Positions 1 to 10,674 of a stretch of 64,000 nt of DNA are shown here, piece by piece. Position 1 is the stretch's first letter; every line of letters begins with the position of its first letter. The position numbers and the translations under genes were made by a program. A model generated the notes under the pieces. It did no database searches and was not told where the DNA came from. It was given only the letters and a program-made list of their open reading frames with translations. The stretch spans positions 72,755,681 through 72,819,680 of the forward strand of contig CM055315.2 in the NCBI GenBank assembly GCA_029255685.2. The letters run 5' to 3'. The DNA comes from Silene conica (taxonomy: Eukaryota > Streptophyta > Magnoliopsida > Caryophyllales > Caryophyllaceae).

Positions 1-1056
1 TCGGATGGATGGATATTCACAGAGTCAGAGTGAGAGTGTCGTTCCTAATTATAATTTAGTTCATATGATTTGAAAATCACTAAGTATAGTTATACTATTC
101 TCAAACAATTCTCTTCAGTGTCTCACGCTTTCAACATTACTTCCTCCATAGCATTACAAATGTAAAAGTTTTTCTATCAAGTCTCCTAAACCATGTTTTC
201 ACCATTTTTTAAAAATTTAAGTGTTTGATTATCAAGTTTGGATATAGTCATTAATTATTTTTATGTGTGATTTTTATTTACTTCAACGTTGATCAATCAA
301 TCAGAGAGGTTTTCAACAAATGGTCATGTTTGATGAGCTTTGAAAGTCACTCGAAATAATTTTTGATTATATCATAGTTCACTTGAATTTCTATGAAATA
401 TGCTCCCCTCACAATTATTCATCTTTGATGCAGCATGAAAACATAATTAACACGATAAAATGAACCGACCTCAACATTTATTTTAGCATTATGTAGACAC
501 ATTTAAGATATGTATCCGCGATATTTGGACACATTTTGTACACACCTTTAAACGAAATGAAATTGTTTTTAGAAGGCCCGATGTGGCCGGTTACATATCC
601 TACTACTTTTAGGAGGTGCACCATGCGCATGCCGGCTGATGCAGGCCCATTGAACATTTCAACATATGTAATGAAGTAATGGAAGATGGTACTAGCACGA
701 AAATAATCAGAAAATGCATAATGTTATTAGATTCCTTTATTGACTAAAAACACATTTCTTAATATTTCAATAACTCAATCATAAACTATTAACTATAATA
801 GCTAGTAAGAAGCAAATTACTGAATTAGTAGTCTTTATTTATTTGTTTGTTTTTGTTTTATATTACCTCCCGATATTCAAAATAATTTTCCCTATTTCAT
901 TTCTTGGTAAAATTTTATTTTTATTTTTATTTTTATTTCAATCAATTCATCCTACAACAATACACCACAATACTCATATTTTATTTCTATTTTAATCACT
1001 CATAACAATACCTCACAATATATTTTATCTCTCAATCACCTAACCCCATTATAATA
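1..1056. other. AT-rich intergenic DNA, no gene seen
   Basis: No open frame with protein-like composition is visible. The stretch is AT-rich with scattered homopolymers and CA/CT-rich low-complexity sequence near its right end. Nothing identifiable was found. Confidence 0.6.
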
Positions 1057-1307
1057 CTCCCTCCTACCCAAGATAAGTGTCCGTTCTTCATTTTTCTGTA
1101 TTCGTCAAAGTGTCACGTTGTGTACTATTTGGACCGTTTTATTACTTTTTTACCCTTCACTATTTATATTTATTACCCACCCACCCACCCTTAACCCAAT
1201 ATAATACCTTCTCTCTCCAATCTAAATACCCTTACTCTACCCAAAATACACAATTTATAAATGTTCAACTCACTAGTAATTGGACACTTATCTTGGGTAG
1301 AAGGAAG
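1057..1307. mobile_element. Stowaway-like MITE
   Basis: The left end CTCCCTCCTACCCAAGATAA, preceded by TA, is mirrored at the right end by sequence reading TTATCTTGGGTAGAAGGAAG on the same strand. This gives long terminal inverted repeats around about 250 bp of AT-rich DNA with no coding capacity. CTCCCTCC termini and TA insertion sites are typical of plant Tc1/mariner-type Stowaway MITEs. The right terminus is slightly degenerate, so the exact end is uncertain by a few bases. Confidence 0.75.
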
Positions 1308-1651
1308 TGCTTTTTTTTTTTTTTCTTTTGAGGGAAATACTTTCTTTTTTATTTATTAATTCATTTTCTTATTGTTTAGACCTTCTCTCAATAAAGAACA
1401 TAATAATAAATGGGAGGGAGTATAAGAAAACATAGACAGAATAAACCTTGGAAACATTTGTGTCACGTCTACCGTCCAATAGCGTGATCTTGTTGTGACA
1501 ACACCCAACTGAGAAATGTATGCTGTTACATTGCTCCCCCAACTACCCATTGGAATCTCTTAAACAATTATCTACTTCTACATAACTACGTAATTACCGT
1601 ATCAGTTATCACCAAATAAAGTATACTAATTAACTACTCCTTTCGTCACAA

Positions 1652-2754
1652 CTAGTTTTATGCCCGTACAAAAAATGTACGGGGCTATTTCTAAAAATTT
1701 CGTAAATATATTAAAAAAGTAATACAAATATAATTTAATATGAACTTAAATGAGAAATATATAAATTATGAATTCCGGGATGATTTTGACTCCAAATAAT
1801 TGATTTACTGGTGTAATTAATTTTTTTTAATGATTATATAAATTGAAATAAATAATCATGGCATTATGAAATAAATTTGAACCATATAAAATAGATAAAG
1901 AAATTGTATTGTATTTCTATATCTTACCCTTTAAATAACTTACTCTCTGAATGAAAGTAAAATGATAGAAATATTTTTAATAGTAGTCTCTTAAAATTTG
2001 TGGATGATTTTATAAAGAAAATAATAATGTATTGTTATTAAGACCATCTTTTTACTCGATGTTAACGTAGTTTTAATTGACTAATTCTCGAAGGTTGTTA
2101 TATTTTTTTAAAAATCGTAAGTTTATATTTTTTTTTTGTTAATTTAAGGGTTGGGTTTATTTGATCTTATTCAAAAAAAAATTGATCTACGTTTCTTTCA
2201 TTTTTTAATCTACGTTTTTTTGTTAATTTTTATCTCCTCGTGTATTTTTTTCATTTTTTTTAATTTTATGGGTTGGGTTTATTTGATCTTATTCAAAAAT
2301 CTTTGATCTACGTTTCTTTCATTTTTTAATTTACGTTTTTTTGTTAATTTTTATCTCCTCGTGTATTTTTTTCATTTTTTTAGATATACGTATGTTTGTT
2401 AATTTTTAACCCTTTGTATAATTTTTTTCGTTTTTTTTTCCTTTTTCATACCTCTAAATATTTGTTAATTACTTCTAATTGTCCAACTTTTTTTAATATT
2501 GTTGAATTTTATGTTTCTGGGTAGAATTTTAGTGATTTTTTTATTTTCGAATTTGGAGTAAAGTTGTTTTTTTTAATTATGGAGATAAAAATTATTTGTA
2601 ACTTTAGAATGTTAAATGGAGAAAAGTAAAATGAAGAAAAATTAAATCTCCTTGTGTGAGTGGTGGGACATGGCGAGAAAGAAGGTTTTTAATTTCCTAA
2701 AACTAAGCAACCAATGAAAAAACAGGAAAAGTTGTTCCTTTTAGTGATAAGGGA
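1652..2754 (-). mobile_element. Non-autonomous Helitron (about 1.1 kb)
   Basis: Read on the minus strand, the 3' end is a hairpin (CCCGTACA, short loop, TGTACGGG; 1663-1683) about 8 bp from a terminal CTAG followed by T, the standard Helitron end. A 5' end starting A|TCCCTTATC lies at 2754. There is no Rep/helicase coding capacity. Two other elements here with the same hairpin-CTAG end are also about 1.05 kb, which supports the boundaries. An internal 122-bp tandem duplication is present. Confidence 0.6.
2148..2390. repeat. 122-bp tandem duplication
   Basis: Two head-to-tail copies begin GGGTTGGGTTTATTTGATC at 2148 and 2270. They match almost perfectly, including the inner CTCCTCGTGTATTTTTTTC segment. 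They lie inside the Helitron-like element and look like a local slippage or unequal-exchange product. Confidence 0.85.
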
Positions 2755-4663
2755 TTTAATCTAAAATCGTATATAATAAAACGGCATTGTATATTTTTGT
2801 TGACCCCAACTATTTCTGAGCTTGTAAAAATATATATTTTGGGCTAATAGACAACCATAAAAGCATGGATCGATATAGATACATAAGTCGACAATATCAC
2901 CTAATAATAATTATTACTCGTATTATTTTATGTAGCCTTAATTTACCATTTCGCAAAATTCTACTTTACGACGGTCGCACATGCGACCAGTAGCAAAGTG
3001 ATCACATTTTGATACGTAGTGACTACTTTTGATTAAATAGTGACCTTTTTTTCATATTTTTGGAAATATAGATATTTTTAGGATTTATTTTTCATCAAAA
3101 TCTTAAAATTTGGGCCTCGTGTTAAATTTAATGTATATGTTTATATAGTATATAAGTTTGTTTTTATACATTTTAATTGTCACAAATTATAGAGTAATAC
3201 GGTCTCATATAAAAAGTTGTTCCTTCAGTGCTAATAAACGATTTTTCTTTTTATATATGTTGATCGTCTTATGGTAAGAGAGTATGAGACCACCGTTCAT
3301 ACAAAAATTCTAATTTAATTTTAATTGTCAAGGTATCCAAGAGGTTAATTTTCCGGATTTGTAATTTTTTTTTTATTAAAATTTGTTGTCCCCTATATAG
3401 ATTTCCGTTTTTTTTTAAATTTTCTTTTATTGTAAGGTTGAATGTGATTAATTTTTTTTATCATAAGCTTTTTAACATATTAATATGTATATGAAAAATA
3501 ATAATAAATGAGGAGAGAGGGTAATTAATTGGAGAGAGAGTAAGTGGTGAGAGTGGGGTTGGTTAATGTGTAAAAAAAAAATTAAAAAGTAAAAATTTCA
3601 GTCAATCACAAGCCTAGAAAAGACCTTCCTCTTATAGATAGGGGATTAATAATTTTTATTTATTTTATTTTCCCCTTATAAATTAAATAACTAGTTTTGT
3701 GACCTGTGAAATTCATGAGATATTCAGTTTGTAATGTGATATTTTAGTGATTTGATATCATAATATACTACGATCAACCCAACTTCCGATTTTCATGTTC
3801 TAAGAGGTATATAAAGCCAAATAATCTTTTATACAACAATTTATCAGAAATTAAAGCGATATATAGTAGATATTAAGACACTCTGTCAAAACTAAAGTAA
3901 ATCAATATAAGCTAAAATAATTAATAATATAGGTATTCATATAATCAAATTATACAAAACTATATTAACAAACAAAAATCCCAAAATAGAGCACCCTCAC
4001 CTTAGATATTAAAATTTCAACAACAATTACGAAAGTAACATAAAACACACAATTAGAAATGTTATGACAAAACTAATACTCATAATCCCTTTAAAATTGA
4101 AGCTAATAATACAACACCAAATTGTGAAACTAAGAATTTTAAAGCAACAACTTGAACAATAATTGAATAATGGTTGTTTTTGATATGGGCAAAACGTTCA
4201 CGATCATGGTTTAATATATTTTGAACAAACAAAGTCATATTCACTAAACTATAAATGTCATATTCACTAAACTGAAAGTAAAATGATAGAGTGATGAGAT
4301 AAGTATCACACTATATAATACATATTTGTCAAACTAAATAACTAATTTAAAAGTGATGATAATATCATACTACAAATATCGCATAATAAAAAAATATATT
4401 TATTAAACTATATTAACATAATCACTAAATTTAAAATGAATATATATAGCACGACAAGCCACAAGTGACAAGCGGCAGAAAAACAACAAAGAAGCAATAA
4501 GACCATCCCCAAGTAAGGTCGCTAAGGAGGTCGCGACCTTATTCGGTCACGATAATTACATAATTAAGACACTAATACTGGTGATCTTGTATTAATTTCG
4601 GTGACCTTGAAGTTTTCGAGGTCAATTTGTGACCTTGAAATCAGTTGGTGACCTTTTTAGTGA
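2755..4663. other. AT-rich DNA with Helitron-terminus remnants
   Basis: No gene seen. On the minus strand a Helitron-like 5' start (A|TCCCCTATC) lies at 3645, and a degenerate 3' end (weak hairpin 3701-3718 then CTAG|T at 3691-3694) lies nearby, so more decayed Helitron copies are likely. Around 4500-4670 there is a run of GTGACCTT-like repeats abutting the next MITE. Confidence 0.5.
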
Positions 4664-4671
4664 CCTTTGAC

Positions 4672-5316
4672 TAGACCTTATCATGGGTCGGGTCGAGCTG
4701 GGTTTGGGTCAGGCTTGTGCTAAATAAACGGCCCAAATACATGGGCCGGGCCGAAAAGCTGGCCAGATTTTTTTGTGGCTCAAGCCCATAATTTTTTGGG
4801 CTACAATGGGCCATGAGCTAAAACGGGCCAAAATAATACAATACGAAACAATCAACAAAATGGATATATGAATAAACTATTAGCAACGAAATAAAATTTT
4901 CAAGTCTTAGGTGTTTAACTTTTACTTTTTTGGTTAGGAGAACAATACCATAGTGCCATACATAACTCATGAGTTGACAAAAAATGATTAGTATACTAAC
5001 TAATTAAAGTTGTACGATAAAAATATAAAACTATACGCAAAGTTGATAATTCAATGTATCTCTTCGCTCACAACTTCACTTCTGCCACCTCATTGATCTG
5101 ATATACGCTTCCAACTTTCAATTTTTTTTTAAAAAAAATAATTTCTGGTTGGGCCAGGCCAAAAACCGGGCCTTTAGGTTGGCCCAAACCAGGCCCTATA
5201 TCTATATCGGGCTTCTTTTGGGTCGGGCCATGGGCTTTTGGGCCAAATTATCAGGCCCAAACTCGAGAAAAAATCGGGCTGAACCGGATCAGGCCTGACC
5301 TATCTGATCAGCTCTA
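4672..5316. mobile_element. hAT-like MITE rich in GGCCC/GGGTC
   Basis: The left end TAGACCTTATCA and the right end (complement TAGAGCTGATCA) form a short imperfect inverted repeat. The flanks carry a direct repeat CTTTGAC (4665-4671 and 5317-5323), consistent with a 7-8 bp hAT-type target duplication. The ends are packed with self-complementary GGGCC/GGCCC motifs while the middle is AT-rich. No coding capacity. The family assignment is inferred from TSD size and TIR form. Confidence 0.6.
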
Positions 5317-5778
5317 CTTTGACATGTCAAAGTATTATTGGCTTATTACATTATTTGGTGGGGTGAAGAATGTAGTAAGTGATTGGAATGTTGAAAAGTG
5401 GAAAATGAGTGGAAAATGATGGAGTTGATACCCTTAAGTCTGTGAGTCGCGACTTTCTGCTTGAGAGGGTGAAACTTGAAAGTGGGATAAAAATTGGTCA
5501 AAATAAATAAGATGAGATTAAGATAAAAATACTGGTGACCCGATTAGTAGGACCTTCTGTTTGGACATGCTCTTTAAGTCTTAATCAACCAAAACAAATG
5601 GTATTACCCCCATACACCGATACGACACCGTTTAACTCATTGACCCGTACATTAATACACCACCCTTCTCCTTCCTTACCCCGCTCCCTCCACCTCTCTA
5701 CTTCATACTCGAGCTCCCCTTCCAGTCTTCCACCCCCCAAAAAAAAACTTTGAAACTTTCCAACTTTACCCCTCATCA

Positions 5779-5805
5779 ATGGCGTATCTCAATCTCAAGC
5801 AATGA
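5779..5805 (+). promoter_or_regulatory. 8-codon uORF overlapping the main start codon (ATGA)
   Basis: An ATG at 5779 opens an eight-codon frame that ends in TGA at 5803-5805. The main ATG is at 5802-5804, so stop and start share bases as ATGA. Ribosomes finishing the uORF would stop exactly on the next start. This could favour termination-reinitiation or give leaky-scanning control. A functional role is inference, since transcript starts are not visible. Confidence 0.6.
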
Positions 5806-8800
5806 AGATCACACCTTCATCAACCACTACCCTCCTCTCCTCGAAACCCACACCTCAAGATCTTCTTCCTAAAATACCCTTCCCACGTCGCAAACCTTCC
5901 AAAACTACCCCTCGCATTCCACGCAAGCCCTCCGCCGTTGCCCGAGGACCGTCTACCCCTCTACTCCGGTGGGACCACCGTGAGGAGAGAGAATCCGCTG
6001 GTGTAAATAATGTGGACGTGGATAAGTCGTCGGAGCTCCGGCGTAAATCTAGGAGAGCTAGAGATGGTCCCCCATTATCGGCTCGTAAACTCGGCGCTGC
6101 GTTGTGGCGAATGCAGGCTGCTGCTGCCGCCACTAATGAAGATAGCATTGCTGAAGGAGATCGATTAGGGTTTAAGGTTTCTCTTTTCATTTAGTTTGTG
6201 TACAATTAGTCCCTTCTCCCCAAGCGTTTGTTTAATTGTTTGTTAATTGTGATGGTTGAGGGTGAGTATAATGTTTTTACAAAATTCAGAGTTGTAGGGT
6301 TTTTTGGGGGGAATGATATAATTGATATTTAGTCGGGGAAAATTTGTGTATAAATAGTTGAATGAAGTTAGTTTGTTGTTGGGTTTATGATTGATTATGT
6401 TTGGTAGTAGATTGATGAATTAATTGATGTTGATAGTAGTTATGGGTTGATTTTGTTAGGTCAATTAAGCTTTTATTTTGTATTTAAGCTTAGCCTCTAT
6501 TTCAAAATGTCGAAATCGGGTTGTCAATTTGTTATAGTGCTACTACACTCTTCAGGGTTGAGGGTTCCGAAAATTAGAATAAGATCGGTCTGAAGCTTAT
6601 TCCTTTTCATGTTGAAGCTCAAAGCTTCAGTACCAGATCACATAGTTTAAGCTATGCTTATTGGAAGAAGCGTATTGCTTCTGGGATGATGTTAATCACG
6701 TTGATGTTGGTCGCAACAATGATTGATGTTACTTCAATTATTTGTAAGTAGCAGCTACACACATATACAGATTATATATTTAGCCGATGTATTCTAACTC
6801 CACCCAAACCCTTGGAATCTCATACCCACCTCTCCCCCTTGGATTCCAACTCCATTCCTTCATGTTTATTATTAAAATGAATCAAACAAGTTTTTAATGG
6901 AATGGAATTAGAACCCCATACCATTATGGTTTCTCATTCCATTCCATTCCTACGCACTGAACCAAACGACCCCTTGAAGGATTAATGAAAATCAGCAAAT
7001 GATCATTGTTTGTGGACTGTGGTGTGTTCAATTTTTGTGATTACATGGGATCATTTTGTGACATTTTTACTGAGCTGTTTGTTTTATTGTGATTGCAGCT
7101 AGCAAATGGCCATGGCATCCAACAATTATCGTGCCATCACGGTAGCAGAGAATGTGGCTCTGAGGCTAAGGATCCACTTACCAGTCCCTGCTCCGTTAAT
7201 GGTCCCGTTGATGGATATCTCTGTGAGGTATGTAATTTAGTTAAATGGTCAATTGAATTTGATTTTGACTTTAGCTCCCCTCCATTGTGTCACCTCAAAC
7301 GTAAGCTATAGGCTTTGCTGGAAATCTAGAATCTCAGCATTATTTTTATGTGAGAAAAGATGTAGTGACTGTCATCTCCTAAGAGACATTCAGCGATGAA
7401 TCGTGTGATTGTAAATATGGCTTTTTGACCTGAAGTATATGAAAAGTCATCTACGTGTGATACATGTACATTTGTCAGCACGTGTTTTTAATTTGTGTTA
7501 GTTGCTTATCTGATAATCTAATATGGTCTCCATTTCTAAACTCTTATGTTAGCAACAACCTCCCATCTTATATACGAATTATGCAATGGAGGGAGCTACA
7601 AAGTGGGACCCAATTGGCTTGAAACCATCCAACGAAAATCCCAATGACACAAAGTTAGTTGAGCAAAAAGCAAATGCCGCCACGATATCTGCTCTTGAAA
7701 AAGAACTTGAGCAGGCCCGTGCACGCATAGAGGAGATGGAAGTAGAGAGGCGGTCATCAAAGAAGAAAGTTGAGCACTTCTTGAAAAAACTCAGTGAGGA
7801 AAGGGCCACTTGGCGAAGCCGAGAACATGAAAAAGTCCGTGCAATAATTGATGACATTAAAGGCGATTTCAATCGAGAAAGGAAGAATCGGCAAAAACTG
7901 GAAATGCTCAACTCCAAGCTGGTCAATGAGGTGGCAGAAGTGAAGTTGTCAGCGAAGAGATACATGCAGGACTATGAGAAAGAGAGGAAGAGCCGAGAGT
8001 TAATAGAGGAAGTGTGTGATGAGCTGGCAAAGGAAATAGGGGAGGACAAGGCCGAAGTGGATTCGCTTAAGAAGGAATGCATGAAGATTCGCGAGGAGGT
8101 CGAAGACGAGAGAAGAATGTTACAAATGGCTGAGGTTTGGCGAGAAGAGCGAGTCCAGATGAAACTTGTAGATGCCAAAGTGGCTCTTGATCAGAAGTAC
8201 TCCCAAATGAGTTATCTGGCTGACAAGATGGAAAAGTTTCTCAACTCACAAGGTGTGAAGCTAGATGCCAATGACCTGAGAGAGGTGGAATTGTTTCAAA
8301 AAGCAACTGCATCAATAAACATCAAAGACATCAAAGAGTTCACATATGAACCTTCGAATGCGGATGATATATTTGCAGTTGTGCAAGAAATGGTTTTGGC
8401 TGAAAGTGATGAAAGAGAAATTGAGCCGTGTGTTGATTATAGCCCTGCAAGCCATGCATCTAAGGTAAGAACTGTTAGTCCTGAAATGAATAGCCATAAC
8501 AAAGACCATCATAGACTTTCAAATATGTATGGCTATCGAAGTGGCGACATGGATGATGATGGGAGTGGGTGGGAAACCATCAGTCATGGTGAAGACCGAG
8601 GCTCTAGTTTTTCCCCCGAGGGAAGCATCATGTCAGTAAATAGAATGTATCGGGATAGTAATGTGTCAGGAAGCTGCACTGAGTGGGAAGAGCAGGTTGG
8701 TGATGAGACACCAATTACCGAAATCAGTGAAGTTTGCTCAGTTTCGTCAAAGCAACTAAACAAAGTGAAATCAATATCCCGGCTTTGGCGGTCAAACAAC

Positions 8801-9121
8801 AACAGTGGTGACGGTTACAAGACAATATTGGTGGATGGTATTCACGGAAGGCTTTCTAATGGGCGGGTTTCTAACGGACGGATTTCCAATGGAGCTATGA
8901 TGTCGCCTGATCGTGGATCGTGTAAAGGTGGGATTAGCCCTTCAAATATTGCTGGTTGGAGCTCACCTGAATCTGGAAATTCTCATGCTAGCAGGGGGAT
9001 GAAGGGTTGTATTGAATGGCCTCGTGGAGTGCAAAGGCACAGCTTGAAGAATAAACTTGTGGAAGCGAGAATGGAGAGTCAAAAGATCCAACTACGTCAT
9101 GTTTTAAAGCAGAAGATTTAA
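5802..9121 (+). CDS. Coiled-coil protein, At1g50660/At5g41620 family (3 exons)
   Basis: Exons 5802-6176, 7099-7227 and 7553-9121 join in phase 0 to 690 codons. Donors are AAG|GTTTCT and GAG|GTATGT; acceptors are GCAG|CTA and TTAG|CAA. Residues 1-90 are basic and Ser/Pro-rich. SARKLGAALWRMQ (about 93-105) is the family N-terminal signature and EGATKWDP (about 181-188) a second one. A long charged coiled coil follows (about 205-415; contains REHEKVRAIIDD and AKEIGEDKAE), then an acidic, Ser/Gly-rich tail. The length fits the roughly 700-residue family, which includes the cytoskeleton-associated BRANCHLESS TRICHOME protein. A scaffold role at actin or microtubules is family knowledge only. The ATG inside exon 3 (7586) is an in-frame internal Met, not the start. 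The gene looks intact. Confidence 0.88.
6177..7098 (+). other. Intron 1 with a foldback repeat
   Basis: The intron is bounded by GT (6177) and AG (7097-7098). At about 6785-6975 it holds a CCATTCC/GGAATGG-rich block ending AACCAAACGACCCC. This sequence type is common in short plant MITEs and appears to be a decayed insertion. Nothing else is identifiable. Confidence 0.5.
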
Positions 9122-10300
9122 CTCCAAGAAAACAATTTGGAAAGGTTTTTCCAATTCTTTCAAGTAACTCTTAAGATGAATACAGATGAACAAATTATCG
9201 GTGGTAAAACCCATTATCGGCGATTGTAGGATTTTTGTTGATCTGTTTTCCAGTGTTCAGCATACACCGAAGGTGGATAAGGTCCATTTGGTTAGAACTA
9301 CTTAGAAGTAATGTGTAATGCTGTTAGTAGTTTCGTAGCAGTTGTCGCTTAATTTTAAGGTGTAATATAGTCATTGTAAGTTTAGGGTTAGCAGAATGAC
9401 AAAGCTGGTTTCTTTTCTGTACTAGTAAACATCTATATATTTGTATTATTTTGGAACTCTTGAGACAATTCGGAATGAAAATATGTTCCCACTTATTCCA
9501 GGAGGAACACGAAAGGCTTCAACATGTGGAATTACCAGTTTACTACTAGTATAAGCTATAAGCTTTACATGGAGTCAGATCCATCTATTACATAAGAGCG
9601 GATTTTACTCAGTAAAGCGATTTCCTTGTGTTTAGTCCTTAGTAATATTGTTTGCCTTGGGTTTCTTCCAATGTGAAATGAATGACGAGTTTTGTCCACG
9701 TTACTCGAAACACAATTCATGCTACCAGTTCCATCTCCTGCTATGTTCGTTCATAGGAAATTATTTTTAACAAGTTTCATAGGAAGTTGTTATGGTTGTA
9801 GATTTATAGTACTGGAGTACAGGAATTGATTCTAGGCATTTACAATAGCTGATAAAAGCGACAGGTTTTGAATTCAACAGCACAATAAATCGATACAATT
9901 AACCACCCGTTATCAGATTAAGAAAGTGGGGGAAAAAGGGATACTGGCGTGAGTGTAGGGTTTAAACCAAATGACTAAAGGAGACCACTGAGTAGGGTTT
10001 GATCCGAAAATTAATGGATTCGGGATGGATAGCCTTTTGGTTTATGAACTGATAAAATTTTGACCACAAGTGGGAATTCAATCTAATGTATTTCAACAGT
10101 TGTGGAAGTGACTCAATAATTTACTACACAGTCATCTTCCCTTTATATCGGTTTACTTGATGACAGAGACAGAGACAGAGACAGAGACAGAGAAGAATGA
10201 GCTACAGAAACACAAAAATGCGACTTGGATTCACACTGTTGCTGCTTGAATCCATCGGTGAACTATGAACAAGTTTACCAGATAAGTTGACTGGTATTCA
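9122..10300. other. Intergenic DNA between convergent genes
   Basis: This holds the 3' untranslated part of the coiled-coil gene and, from about 10230, the presumed 3' flank of the minus-strand receptor gene. A (GAGACA)-type microsatellite lies at 10162-10192. No other coding region is convincing. Confidence 0.55.
10162..10192. repeat. (ACAGAG)n microsatellite
   Basis: About five perfect hexamer units of GACAGA, directly visible. Confidence 0.9.
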
Positions 10301-10530
10301 CATTCTCTGCAAACTTCGCTAAGCGATTGCCAGTCTTCCCTGCAGTCAGTGACCATTCTGTGAAGATACTTAATTACACAGATTTTTGACACATAAAGAT
10401 CAATTGCAATGCTATTTTTACGTGACAGGCACTCATATTCCCTGCAAACTTTGCTGCGCAATCTGCCAGTCTTCCCTGCAGTCAGTAACCATCTTGCGAG
10501 GCTGTGAGGATCCTTAGTTACACAAATAAT
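10300..10530 (-). repeat. Duplicated segment downstream of the NLR
   Basis: CTGCAAACTT...CCAGTCTTCCCTGCAGTCAGT occurs twice, from 10307 and from 10442, about 135 bp apart, with several mismatches. It lies just beyond the receptor stop codon and probably in its 3' UTR. It is an old local tandem duplication. Confidence 0.75.
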
Positions 10531-10674
10531 GATCAGCTACGATTTACAGCAATGCACTAATTGAGCTTATTTACAACTTGCACCAAGATACTACTATCCT
10601 TGTAAAAAAACCATCATTAGAAAACATTCAGGCCAAAGTAGAATTAAACAATGTAAAGCATTTATGGAAACGAC

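Noticed and set aside
7579..8802. Antisense open frames within the coiled-coil gene
   Set aside because: Shadow frames of a strongly coding exon; composition is Ser/Phe-rich, as expected from the complement of Glu/Lys codons.
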